Notes under the pieces: generated by a model | Databases searched by the model: none | What the model was told of the DNA's origin: nothing | What the model saw: only the letters and a program-made list of their open reading frames with translations | Shown here: piece by piece, positions 26,415 through 34,572 of the stretch | Layout: each line of letters begins with the position of its first letter | Numbering within the stretch: the first letter of the stretch is position 1 | Assembly (NCBI RefSeq): GCF_018070465.1 | Contig: NZ_JAGPXT010000010.1 | Location: forward strand, 62,001-126,000 | Source: Micromonospora sp. C95 | Lineage (GTDB): Bacteria; Actinomycetota; Actinomycetes; Mycobacteriales; Micromonosporaceae | Length of the DNA: 64,000 nt | Direction: 5' to 3' | Made by a program: the position numbers and the translations under genes

Positions 26415-27398
26415 GTGGCTACCTCCGGTTGGTGTTTCCTGGCGGCGATGATCGTCGCGTACGGCGTCGCCAACCTGTTGCAGTCGGTCGCCGCCGCCCG
26501 CACCACGGTGCACCACACCTTCGATCCCGGGCTGCTGCTGCGGCTGGCCGGGCACCGCACCTATCTGGTCGGGCTGGCCTGCCAGGTGGCCGGGTTCGTG
26601 CTGGCCTTCCTGTCCCGGCGGGATCTGCCGCTGTTCCTCGTGCAGGCGAGCGTGGCCGCCGGGCTCGGCGTCACCGCCCTGCTCGGCGTGGTGCTGCTGA
26701 AGTGGCGGCTGCCGGTGGCCGAGGTCGTGCTGCTGGTGCTGCTCTTCGCCGGCATCACCGCGCTGGTCCTCTCCGCCCAGCCGGCACCGTCGAAGGCGCT
26801 CGGCACCGGGGGCATGGTCGCCCTGCTGCTGGCCCTGGCGGTGATCGCGATGCTGGGGTTCTTCGCGGTCCGGTTGCACGGCGCGCCGGGATCGGTGGCG
26901 CTCGGGTCACTTGCCGGGCTGGCCTTCTCCGCCGCCGCGGTGGCGGCCCGGCCGCTGGCCTCCGCGCCGAGTTGGGACGCCTTTCTCAGCGACCCGCTGC
27001 TCTACCTGCTCGTCGGCCACTCCGTGGTCGGTCAGTTGCTGCTCGGGCTGGCGATGCAGCGGGGTTCCACCACGGCGGCGGTGGCCGCCATGGACGCGGC
27101 CGGCGCGGTGCCCGCGGCCATCGTCGGGCTGCTGCTGCTCAACGACAAGATCTGGCCGGGCCGGGAGTGGCTCGCCGGGATCGGTTTCCTGGTCACCCTC
27201 GCCGCCGTCGTCGGGCTCACCCGGTACGCGGAGCCGCAGCACCACCACGCCGTCACCCGGGCGGTGGTGGGTGTTCCGCCGCCGCTCGTGGCGCAACCAG
27301 TGGCTGCGGCCTGCGAGGTCGCCGCGGCCGGCGGCCCGGGTGAACCGCTGGCTCAGGCCGCCTCGACCGGCCTGCGCCGGCCCACCACCCGCTCGTAG
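26415..27398 (+). CDS. multi-pass membrane protein, EamA/DMT-like
   Basis: A protein of about 327 residues with 9-10 hydrophobic segments in two similar halves (for example FLAAMIVAYGVANLLQSVAA and LAGIGFLVTLAAVVGLTRYA), like drug/metabolite transporters. No substrate motif is recognised. The histidine-rich tail (PQHHHAV) overlaps the end of the convergent glycosyltransferase gene by 46 bp. The GTG start follows a TATCCT box closely, so the mRNA may be leaderless. Confidence 0.78.
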   Translation: MATSGWCFLAAMIVAYGVANLLQSVAAARTTVHHTFDPGLLLRLAGHRTYLVGLACQVAGFVLAFLSRRDLPLFLVQASVAAGLGVTALLGVVLLKWRLPVAEVVLLVLLFAGITALVLSAQPAPSKALGTGGMVALLLALAVIAMLGFFAVRLHGAPGSVALGSLAGLAFSAAAVAARPLASAPSWDAFLSDPLLYLLVGHSVVGQLLLGLAMQRGSTTAAVAAMDAAGAVPAAIVGLLLLNDKIWPGREWLAGIGFLVTLAAVVGLTRYAEPQHHHAVTRAVVGVPPPLVAQPVAAACEVAAAGGPGEPLAQAASTGLRRPTTRS

Positions 27399-28555
27399 AG
27401 CCGTTCCAGGGCGCTGGCCGTGCGTTCCCAGGTGTAGCTGCACCGCACCCGGTCGACCGCGGCGTGTCCGTACGCGAAGCGGCTCGCGTTGTCGGCGAGC
27501 ACCCGACGTAGGGTCATCCCGAGGGTGCGTACGTCGCCCGGCGGCACCAGCTTGCCGGTCACCTCGTCGACCACGGCGTCGGCGATGCCGCCCATGGCGT
27601 AGCCCACCACCGGGACACCGCAGGCCATGGCCTCCAGCGACACCCGCCCCGCCGAGGAGTAGTGCGGGGTGCAGGCCACCACGTCGGCCGAGCGGTACCA
27701 GGTGGCCATCTGCTCGTGCGGCACCGCGCCGACCAGGTGCACCTGCTCGCCGACGCCGACCCGATCGGCCAGTTCCCGCAGCCGACGGGCCTCGGCGTGG
27801 TTGGCCAGCCGGTCCGTCGGCGGCCCGCCGGCGATCACCAACTCCGCGTCGCCGACCAGGCGCATCGCCCTGATCAGATCCTCCTGGCCGTGACCTCGCC
27901 CGAGCCCGCCCACCGAGAGGATCCGGGAGCGCTGCTCCCGCGGGGCGGCCTCACCGTCGGGATGGAAGCGCTCGGTGTCGACCCCGGTCGGGACCATCGC
28001 GACCGAGGTGCGTTGCAGGCCCATCCGGGTCAACTCGTCGACCTCGTCGTTGCACTGGGCGACCGCGATGTCCACCGCCCGGGTCAGCGCCCGCTCCAGC
28101 GGGATACGGGTGCCCGGCCCGTCGTACTGGGCACCGAGGTGGCGCAGTTGTTCCATGCCGATCGAGTGGAACGTCTGCACCATCGGGATGTCGGTCTCCC
28201 GCACGGCGTGCGCGGCCGCCAGGCCACCGATCCAGTAGTGACCGTGCACCACCTCGGGTGTCCAGTCGCCGGACCACCGGTCGGCCAGCCACTCACCGTA
28301 CGCGGGCACGTACGGCACCAGGTCGGCCGTGGGAATCGGCGCGACCGGGCCTACCGGTGCCCGCTCCACCCGGTAGCCGTCCACGACGTCGGTCTCCGTG
28401 ACCTCGGGATCGTCCCGGCGGGTGTACACCCGCACGTCGTGACCCCGCCCGGCCAGTTCGGCCGCGACCCGTGCGATGTGCTGGTAGGTGCCGACGACGG
28501 TTCCGTCGCCGAACGGCGGCGCAGCGGCGTGGGCACAGACAAGGCCGACGCGCAT
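27353..28555 (-). CDS. glycosyltransferase family 4 (GT-B)
   Basis: A 400-residue GT-B enzyme. The N-terminal half starts MRVGLVCAHAAAPPFG and has GHDVRVYTRR. The nucleotide-sugar half has LSVGGLGRGHGQEDLIRAM and the family E-x7-E region in SAGRVSLEAMACGVPVVGY. It resembles actinobacterial glycosyltransferases acting on small molecules or cell-wall precursors; donor and acceptor are unknown. GGAGGTGACCC precedes the ATG. Confidence 0.9.
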   Translation of the reverse strand: MRVGLVCAHAAAPPFGDGTVVGTYQHIARVAAELAGRGHDVRVYTRRDDPEVTETDVVDGYRVERAPVGPVAPIPTADLVPYVPAYGEWLADRWSGDWTPEVVHGHYWIGGLAAAHAVRETDIPMVQTFHSIGMEQLRHLGAQYDGPGTRIPLERALTRAVDIAVAQCNDEVDELTRMGLQRTSVAMVPTGVDTERFHPDGEAAPREQRSRILSVGGLGRGHGQEDLIRAMRLVGDAELVIAGGPPTDRLANHAEARRLRELADRVGVGEQVHLVGAVPHEQMATWYRSADVVACTPHYSSAGRVSLEAMACGVPVVGYAMGGIADAVVDEVTGKLVPPGDVRTLGMTLRRVLADNASRFAYGHAAVDRVRCSYTWERTASALERLYERVVGRRRPVEAA

Positions 28556-28690
28556 GGGTCACCTCCATGCGGATGGGGCGTTGGTCTCCGGTCAGAGCGT
28601 CCCATTAACCGGCCTCCCAAGAGCCGAAACCTCGCAGATCGGGGGCACGCCCGGTGGCATGACCCGGACTCGGCGGGGTACCGATGAGGA

Positions 28691-29671
28691 ATGCCCCTCG
28701 CCCGGAACCTGGCCGACGCCACCATCGTGATCACCGGCGCGTCCAGCGGCATCGGTGCCGCGACCGCGTACGCCCTGGCACGTCACGGCAGCACCGTGGT
28801 GCTGGCCGCGCGCACCGAGCCGGCCCTGCGCGAGGTGGCCGGGCACTGTCGTGAGCTGGGCGGTCGCACCCTGGTGGTGCCCACCGACGTGACGGACGCG
28901 GACGCGACGCGCCGGCTGGCCGGGACCGCGGTGGCGGAGTTCGGCCGGCTCGACGCCTGGATCAACAACGCCGCGGTCGGCACCATCGGACTGTTCGACG
29001 AGATCCCGGTGGCCGAGTTCCGCCGGGTGCTGGAGGTCAACCTGCTCGGTACGGCGAACGGCATCCGGGCGGCGCTGCCGCACCTCAGCGCGGCCGGTGG
29101 CGGCGTCGTGGTCAACAACGCCTCGGTGCTGGCCGAGGTGGCGATGCCGTACCAGTCCCCGTACAACGCCGCCAAACACGCCGTGCGGGGACTGTCCGAC
29201 ACGGTTCGCCAGGAACTGCGGGCCACCGGCCGGGGATCGGTCTCGATCTGCACCGTGCTGCCGGCCACCATCGACACCCCGTTCTTCCGGCACGCCGCCA
29301 ACCACAGCGGCCGGCAGGTGCTGCCGCCGCCACCGGTCTATCCGCCGGAGGTGGTCGCGGAGACGATCGTCCGGTTGCTCAGGCGACCCCGCCGGGAGGC
29401 GTACGCCGGTGGTGCGGCTCGCCTGATCGGCATGCAGTGGCGGCTGGCGCCGGCACTGGCCGAACGGGTCCTCGGCTGGTACGGCCGGTACACCCAGTTC
29501 GGGCCGGCGCCGACCGCCGACACCACCGGTAACGTCTTCCGTCCCGACGCCACGGCCACCACCGACGGCGGCTGGCACGGCCGGCGGCGCCACCTGGTCC
29601 GGATCTCCGCCGCGTTCGGGCTGGCCGCCGCCGGCACGGCCGCCGCACTGGCCCGCCGGCTGGCCCGCTGA
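28691..29671 (+). CDS. short-chain dehydrogenase/reductase
   Basis: A 326-residue SDR. The cofactor site is VITGASSGIGAATAYALA; NNAAVG is present; the catalytic Tyr-Lys pair is in PYQSPYNAAKHAVRG. It has a C-terminal extension of about 80 residues ending in a hydrophobic stretch (AAFGLAAAGTAAALARRLAR), suggesting membrane association. The substrate is unknown. Confidence 0.9.
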   Translation: MPLARNLADATIVITGASSGIGAATAYALARHGSTVVLAARTEPALREVAGHCRELGGRTLVVPTDVTDADATRRLAGTAVAEFGRLDAWINNAAVGTIGLFDEIPVAEFRRVLEVNLLGTANGIRAALPHLSAAGGGVVVNNASVLAEVAMPYQSPYNAAKHAVRGLSDTVRQELRATGRGSVSICTVLPATIDTPFFRHAANHSGRQVLPPPPVYPPEVVAETIVRLLRRPRREAYAGGAARLIGMQWRLAPALAERVLGWYGRYTQFGPAPTADTTGNVFRPDATATTDGGWHGRRRHLVRISAAFGLAAAGTAAALARRLAR

Positions 29672-29739
29672 GCACGGGACGTGCCGACCTCGCCCGGCCG
29701 GACCGGTTACGGCGGGAGGGCAGCGGGTAGTGGTCAGTC

Positions 29740-30312
29740 ATGCGCGACGACGAGTACCCGACCCCCGTGTCCGACCCCGAGGCCGACGGCCTGCCCGACA
29801 CCGCCGACGACGACTCGACGGCCGGGGACGACGTGCTGACCGGCCGGGAAGCGGACGGCCCGGCACCGGCTCAGCTGCCCGGTGACCGGACGCCGGTGGC
29901 GGTCGACGAGTTCGGCACCACCGCCGAGGAGCAGCTCGACGGCGAGTCGTTGGACTACAAGCTGAGCCGGGAAAAGTTCGAGCTGCCGGTCGACGATCCG
30001 CTGGCCGGGCCGGTCGATCCGGACATCGCGGCCGAGGCGGACAGCCGGGAGCAGGCGGCGCAGGCACAGCTCGACGCCGACGTGATCGATCCCGGCCCCA
30101 CCTCCGACCCGAAGTCCCCGGTCTCCCTCTACGACCACGACCGGCTGGGCACCACCGCGGACGCCACCGTGGGCCGGCTGGTCGAACCGGACGAGGGGGC
30201 GCACACCGACCAGGAGACCGATTCGGTCGCGTACGACGCGGGCGCCGCCGGCGGCGGAGCCAGCGCCGAGGAACTGGCCGTGCACGAGACCCGGCCACCA
30301 CACTCGGTCTGA
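29740..30312 (+). CDS. DUF5709-family acidic protein
   Basis: A 190-residue, strongly acidic, proline- and aspartate-rich protein without membrane segments. The C-terminal pattern GRLVEPDEGAHTDQETD and ASAEELAVH is what I associate with actinobacterial DUF5709. The function is unknown. It is convergent with the response-regulator gene, 18 bp away. Confidence 0.8.
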   Translation: MRDDEYPTPVSDPEADGLPDTADDDSTAGDDVLTGREADGPAPAQLPGDRTPVAVDEFGTTAEEQLDGESLDYKLSREKFELPVDDPLAGPVDPDIAAEADSREQAAQAQLDADVIDPGPTSDPKSPVSLYDHDRLGTTADATVGRLVEPDEGAHTDQETDSVAYDAGAAGGGASAEELAVHETRPPHSV

Positions 30313-30330
30313 TCGGCCAGCCGCCGGCGC

Positions 30331-30993
30331 TCAGTCGTCCAGGCCGCGTTCGATCGCGTACCTGGTCAGCTCGACCCGGTTGTGCAGCTGAAGTTTGCCG
30401 AGCGTGTTCTGCACGTGGTTCTGCACCGTACGGTGCGACAGCCCGAGCCGCTCGGCGATCTGCCGGTACGACATCCCCTTGGCCACCAGACGCAGCACCT
30501 CGGTCTCCCGGTCGGTGAGCCGGGGTGCCACGTCCCTGGTGCCGGCCGGCGCGTGGTCGCCGCCGGCGGCCAGCCGGCGGTACTCGCCGAGGACCAGCCC
30601 GGCCAGGCCGGGCGTGAAGACGGGCTCGCCCGCCGCGGTGCGCCGCACCGCCTCCAGAAACTCCGCCAGCCCGGCGGATTTCAGCAGGTAGCCGGTGGCA
30701 CCGGCCGTCACGGCGTCCAGCACGCCCTGCTGCTCGCCGCTGGCCGAGAGCATGAGCACCCGCACCCCCGGGTGCGCCGCCCGCAGTCCGTGGATCACCT
30801 CCACGCCGGAGATGTCCGGCAGTTGCAGATCGAGCACCACCACGTCCGGACGGGCCGCGGCGACCACCCGGATCGCCTGACGGCCCTCGCCGCAGCTGGC
30901 CACCACCTCGTGACCCGCCTCGACCAGGTCACGCGCCACCCCTTCCCGCCACATCGGGTGGTCGTCGACGACCATCACGCGAACCCCGTTCAC
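30331..30993 (-). CDS. NarL/FixJ-type response regulator
   Basis: A 220-residue regulator. The receiver starts VMVVDDHPMWREGV (acid pair) with the phosphorylated aspartate in DVVVLDLQLPDISG and the conserved lysine in GYLLKSAG. The LuxR helix-turn-helix is LTDRETEVLRLVAKGMSYRQ. It overlaps the upstream kinase gene by 4 bp (GTGA), so the two form one two-component pair. Confidence 0.95.
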   Translation of the reverse strand: MNGVRVMVVDDHPMWREGVARDLVEAGHEVVASCGEGRQAIRVVAAARPDVVVLDLQLPDISGVEVIHGLRAAHPGVRVLMLSASGEQQGVLDAVTAGATGYLLKSAGLAEFLEAVRRTAAGEPVFTPGLAGLVLGEYRRLAAGGDHAPAGTRDVAPRLTDRETEVLRLVAKGMSYRQIAERLGLSHRTVQNHVQNTLGKLQLHNRVELTRYAIERGLDD

Positions 30994-32123
30994 GGCTGCC
31001 TCCTCGGCACGGTGAGTTCCACCTCGGTGCCGGTACCGGGCGTCGAGCTGATCCGGGCGGTACCACCCAGGTCGGTCAACCGTCCCCGGATGGCCTGGGC
31101 GACACCCAGCCGCCCCTGGGCCGCCGCCTCGGCGAGGCGGTCCGGCGGGAAACCCGGCCCCTCGTCCCGGATCGACACGGTGACCGCCGACTCCTCGTCC
31201 TCGACCAGCACCCAGGCCCGTCCGCCGCCGTGCCGGGCCACGTTGTCCAGCGCCGCGGCGACGGCCGCCGCCAGTTCGCGGGCCTCCGCCGGAGGCAGCG
31301 GCACCGGGCCTGCCGGCGCGGACAGCGAGACGGTGGCCGAGGTGAGCCGGCCGAGCAGGATGCGCAGGTCCATCGGCGCGTCGGCGGCACCGGCCGGGAC
31401 CGCTCCGGCACCGGAGATCAGCGACCGCAGCGCCACCTCCTGCTCGCCGGCCAGCCGGGCCAGCTCGCCCGCCTCCCCGTCGAGGTGGGCACCACGCCGC
31501 TGAACCAGGGCGAGCACCTGGAGCACCGAGTCGTGGATGTCACGGGCCAGCCGTTCCCGCTCCCGGGTGGCGGCCTCCAACTCGACCGCCCGGTGCAGCC
31601 GTTCCCCGGCGGTCACCGTCAGCCGGGCGACGTGCCCGACCACCACGCCGGCCAGCAGCATCAGGATCGCGCCGTTGAACGCACTCGGGGTGACCATGCC
31701 CCGGGTGATCAGGTCGGTCGCGCCGAGCACCAGTGCCGCGACCGCGCCGCGCCGCCGCCCGCCGGCGACGGCCCAGGCCAGCACCGGCCCGCTCAACCAG
31801 GCCACCGGGAGGGTTGGCAGTCCCGCGTCGAGCGCGGGCCGGCCCATCACCCACGGGGTGGCCAGCAGGATCGCCACGACCACGCCCAGATCGGTCAGGA
31901 GCAGTGGCCAGCCGCGCCGGGCCGGGACCGCGTACCCGATGGCGGTCGCGGCGGTCCAGACCGCCATGACCAGCACCAACGCTCCGGCGGCGAGGGGATG
32001 GGCGTAGCGGTCCACGTCGCGGATCAACACCACGCAGACGTACGCCAGGGAGGCCACCCGGAAGACCGCGACGGCCCGCCAGAGCGGCACCGCGAAACCT
32101 CCGGCAGCAGGCACGTGCGTCAC
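30990..32123 (-). CDS. membrane sensor histidine kinase (HisKA_3)
   Basis: About 377 residues from GTG 32123. The N-terminal half has 5-6 hydrophobic segments without a large extracellular domain. The dimerisation/phospho-acceptor helix is RERERLARDIHDSVLQVLAL. The ATPase has ALDNVARHGGGRAW and RDEGPGFPPDRL. It pairs with the overlapping LuxR-type regulator. The signal is unknown; a sensor embedded in the membrane is suggested. Confidence 0.92.
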   Translation of the reverse strand: MTHVPAAGGFAVPLWRAVAVFRVASLAYVCVVLIRDVDRYAHPLAAGALVLVMAVWTAATAIGYAVPARRGWPLLLTDLGVVVAILLATPWVMGRPALDAGLPTLPVAWLSGPVLAWAVAGGRRRGAVAALVLGATDLITRGMVTPSAFNGAILMLLAGVVVGHVARLTVTAGERLHRAVELEAATRERERLARDIHDSVLQVLALVQRRGAHLDGEAGELARLAGEQEVALRSLISGAGAVPAGAADAPMDLRILLGRLTSATVSLSAPAGPVPLPPAEARELAAAVAAALDNVARHGGGRAWVLVEDEESAVTVSIRDEGPGFPPDRLAEAAAQGRLGVAQAIRGRLTDLGGTARISSTPGTGTEVELTVPRRQP

Positions 32124-32230
32124 GATGCCACAGGCCGCCCCGGCCCCCTGCGGCCGATGCACCTCGAACAACCCTGACGTACGGTGGTAAAAGCCGCGTA
32201 AAACTCTGCGATCTCTGTCGGGACGGGGCC

Positions 32231-32704
32231 ATGACGAACGCAGGATCTCCCCCACCGCGTACGGTGGTGCCCATCGAACACGCCCTCCTGATCGCCGACG
32301 CCTTCGACCAGGCCCAGGTGACCGAGCTCCGACACTCGGTCGCCGCCTGCGCGGGCGCCGCCGGGCTGCGCGACGAGCGATTGGACGACTACGTGCTCGC
32401 CGTCAACGAGCTGATCACCAACGCGGTACGGCACGGCGGCGGTCGGGGCTGGCTGCGGCTGTGGCAAGAACCCGGCCTGGTGTTGTGCGAGGTCGCCGAC
32501 CACGGTCCGGGCATCAGCACGCAGGACCTCGGCAACCGCAGCCGACCCGCGCCCGAGACGGCCGGCGGCTGGGGTCTCTGGCTGGCCCGCGAGCTGACCG
32601 ACGCGATGGACGTCGAGACCGGGTCGGCCGGCACCACGGTACGCATCACCAGCGCGACCGTCCCCGCCGAGCAGCACGTCGGCCGCCACCGCAGCGGCGA
32701 GTAG
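32231..32704 (+). CDS. ATP-binding anti-sigma factor-like protein (HATPase_c)
   Basis: A 157-residue single GHKL domain. The N-box is AVNELITNAVRHGGGRG, the G1 box CEVADHGPGIS, and WGLWLARELTDAM the G2 region. This is the RsbW-like architecture common in actinobacteria, where such proteins control sigma factors or anti-anti-sigma factors. No partner gene is adjacent. It is divergent from the sensor kinase. Confidence 0.87.
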   Translation: MTNAGSPPPRTVVPIEHALLIADAFDQAQVTELRHSVAACAGAAGLRDERLDDYVLAVNELITNAVRHGGGRGWLRLWQEPGLVLCEVADHGPGISTQDLGNRSRPAPETAGGWGLWLARELTDAMDVETGSAGTTVRITSATVPAEQHVGRHRSGE

Positions 32705-32716
32705 CAGCCGCTCGCA

Positions 32717-33547
32717 CTACCAGCGGTTGCCGGTCAGCTTCTCGTAGACGTCCACGTAACGGGCCCGGGTGGCGTCCACCACGTCGGCCGGCACCTCCGG
32801 TGCCGGATCACGCTTGTCCCACCCGCTGCGCGCCGCCCAGTCCCGCACGTACTGCTTGTCGTAGGAGAACTGGGCACGTCCGGGCTGGTAGGACTCGGCC
32901 GGCCAGAACCGGGACGAGTCCGGGGTGAGCAGCTCGTCGCCGAGGACCAGGGTGCCGTCCGGTGCCCAGCCAAGCTCGATCTTGGTGTCGGCGACCAGGA
33001 TGCCACGGTCGGCCGCCAGCTCGGCGCCCCGGCAGTACACGTCGATGGTCACCTGCCGCAGTCGGTCGGCGGTCGGGACGCCGACCTTGTCGGCCACCTC
33101 GGCGAAGGTCATCGGCTCGTCGTGCTCACCCACCGGCGCCTTGGTGGACGGTGTGAAGATCGGCTCGGGCAGGATCGATGCCTCCACCAGCCCGCGTGGC
33201 AGGTCGACACCGGAGACCTTCCCGGTGCTCTCGTACTCCTTCAGACCGCCGCCGGTCAGAAAGCCGCGGGCGACGCACTCGACCGGGACCATCTCCAGCC
33301 GGCGGCACCGGATCGCCCGGCCGGCGAACTCCGGCGGCACGTCGGTGGCGGAGATCACGTGGTTGGGCACCAGATCGGCCAGTTGCTCGAACCACCACAG
33401 CGACAACGCGGTGAGCAGCTTGCCCTTGTCCGGAATCGGGGTCGGCAGGACCACGTCGTAGACGGAGATGCGGTCGGAGGCCACCAGGATCAGGTCATCG
33501 CCCTCGGCGTAGACGTCCCTCACCTTGCCCGAGTGCAGAAGTTCCAC
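32717..33547 (-). CDS. purC: phosphoribosylaminoimidazole-succinocarboxamide synthase
   Basis: A 276-residue SAICAR synthetase of purine synthesis. The N-terminus is VELLHSGKVRDVYAEGDDLI with SDRISVYDVVLP; later motifs are PVECVARGFLTGG and LVDTKIELG-like ADTKIELGWAPDG, plus LGDELLTPDSSRFWP. The length is typical of the long actinobacterial form. The GTG at 33547 is chosen; upstream frame to 33856 is not PurC-like and overlaps another gene. Confidence 0.95.
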   Translation of the reverse strand: MELLHSGKVRDVYAEGDDLILVASDRISVYDVVLPTPIPDKGKLLTALSLWWFEQLADLVPNHVISATDVPPEFAGRAIRCRRLEMVPVECVARGFLTGGGLKEYESTGKVSGVDLPRGLVEASILPEPIFTPSTKAPVGEHDEPMTFAEVADKVGVPTADRLRQVTIDVYCRGAELAADRGILVADTKIELGWAPDGTLVLGDELLTPDSSRFWPAESYQPGRAQFSYDKQYVRDWAARSGWDKRDPAPEVPADVVDATRARYVDVYEKLTGNRW

Positions 33548-33633
33548 GCGGACAAGTAGACCACGCGCCGGGCGTACCGCCGCTGGCGGTCCACGGCGCG
33601 ACCACCAGCGCGCGAACGGCCTCGGTACGCCGG

Positions 33634-33873
33634 TCAGCGCCGGCGGCGGGTCATCCGGATCACCAGTAGCACGATCACGGCCACCACCGCCAGGCAGCAG
33701 AGCAGGCTCAGGAAGCCGAAGACGCCGAAACCGCGCCCGCGCCGTCGAGCCGCCTCCACCACCAGTTCGCCGGTGCCCGTCGACGCCCACGCCGCGACCG
33801 GAACGAAGACCGTCAGCACGACCGTGCCGAGGAGCGTGCCGAGCCGCCCCCACCACTTACCGAAGGAAGACAT
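33634..33873 (-). CDS. small membrane protein, function unknown
   Basis: A 79-residue protein with two hydrophobic segments: LLGTVVLTVFVPVAAWAS, which may be a signal peptide, and FLSLLCCLAVVAVIVLLVI, followed by a basic end (RMTRRRR). AAGGA precedes the ATG. I do not recognise a family. Confidence 0.7.
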   Translation of the reverse strand: MSSFGKWWGRLGTLLGTVVLTVFVPVAAWASTGTGELVVEAARRRGRGFGVFGFLSLLCCLAVVAVIVLLVIRMTRRRR

Positions 33874-33952
33874 GCGCTCATCCTTGCCGAGACGTGCAAC
33901 CCCGGACGTCCGAACGACGCGCGTGTCGACATCGGGGGACAGCGCCGGACAA

Positions 33953-33996
33953 CAACGACAGCGACCCCCGGACGGGTCCGGGGGTCGCTGTCGTTG
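33953..33996 (-). terminator. terminator of the first initiator tRNA gene
   Basis: A very strong hairpin: CAACGACAGCGACCCCCGGA pairs perfectly with its complement around a short loop. It abuts the 3' end of the tRNA (minus strand). Confidence 0.85.
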
Positions 33997-33999
33997 CAG

Positions 34000-34073
34000 T
34001 AGCGGGGACAGGATTTGAACCTGCGACCTCTGGGTTATGAGCCCAGCGAGCTACCGAGCTGCTCCACCCCGCG
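34000..34073 (-). tRNA. initiator tRNA-fMet (CAU), copy 1
   Basis: Folds as a 74-base cloverleaf without encoded CCA. The anticodon loop is CTCATAA with CAU. Initiator hallmarks are the mismatched first acceptor pair (C1 with U72) and three G-C pairs next to the anticodon loop (TGGG/CCCA). The T arm carries GTTCAAAT. Confidence 0.95.
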
Positions 34074-34275
34074 TCGGTAGAACTAGCCTACCCCATCGGT
34101 GATCGCCCTCATCGCCGGCCCCTCCCGTAACGCCCCGGCCGATTGTCGCCAGGCATCCGCCGGGCCTGCCGGCCGATCCCGTGCCGGCAGGTCGGTGCCG
34201 AGCGGACAACCCTGGAAACACGCGGACGGCCCTGGGCACGGCCCGAACGGGCAGAGGATCCACCAGCGGGCAGAC

Positions 34276-34311
34276 GAAAGAGGCCCCGGAAGACTCTCCG
34301 GGGCCTCTTTC
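34276..34311 (-). terminator. terminator of the second initiator tRNA gene
   Basis: A perfect 15-bp stem (GAAAGAGGCCCCGGA) with a 6-base loop directly downstream of the tRNA on the minus strand. Confidence 0.85.
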
Positions 34312-34317
34312 GTGCAG

Positions 34318-34391
34318 TAGCGGGGACAGGATTTGAACCTGCGACCTCTGGGTTATGAGCCCAGCGAGCTACCGAGCTGCTCCACCCCGCG
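34318..34391 (-). tRNA. initiator tRNA-fMet (CAU), copy 2
   Basis: Identical over all 74 bases to the copy 318 bp away. The identity also covers a few flanking bases on both sides (TGCAG before, CGTCGGTAGA after), which points to a local duplication. Each copy has its own, unrelated terminator. Confidence 0.95.
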
Positions 34392-34572
34392 TCGGTAGAT
34401 CCACCGTAGCGCACCATCCCCGCTGCCCGCAAAACGACCCCCGGAACGCCCCCTGCGATCTCGCCACCGCGCCGATCTCCGGTCGGCGTTCAGCGGGTCG
34501 CCACGTCGACACGATGAAGCCCGCGGCACTGGCGAGAAACGCCGGGGCCGCGGGCTGCACCAGGTCAGTCGG

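Noticed and set aside
34000..34391. tRNA-associated integration site (attB/attL)
   Set aside because: No integrase, no truncated tRNA 3' end outside the two complete genes, and no foreign-looking genes between them.
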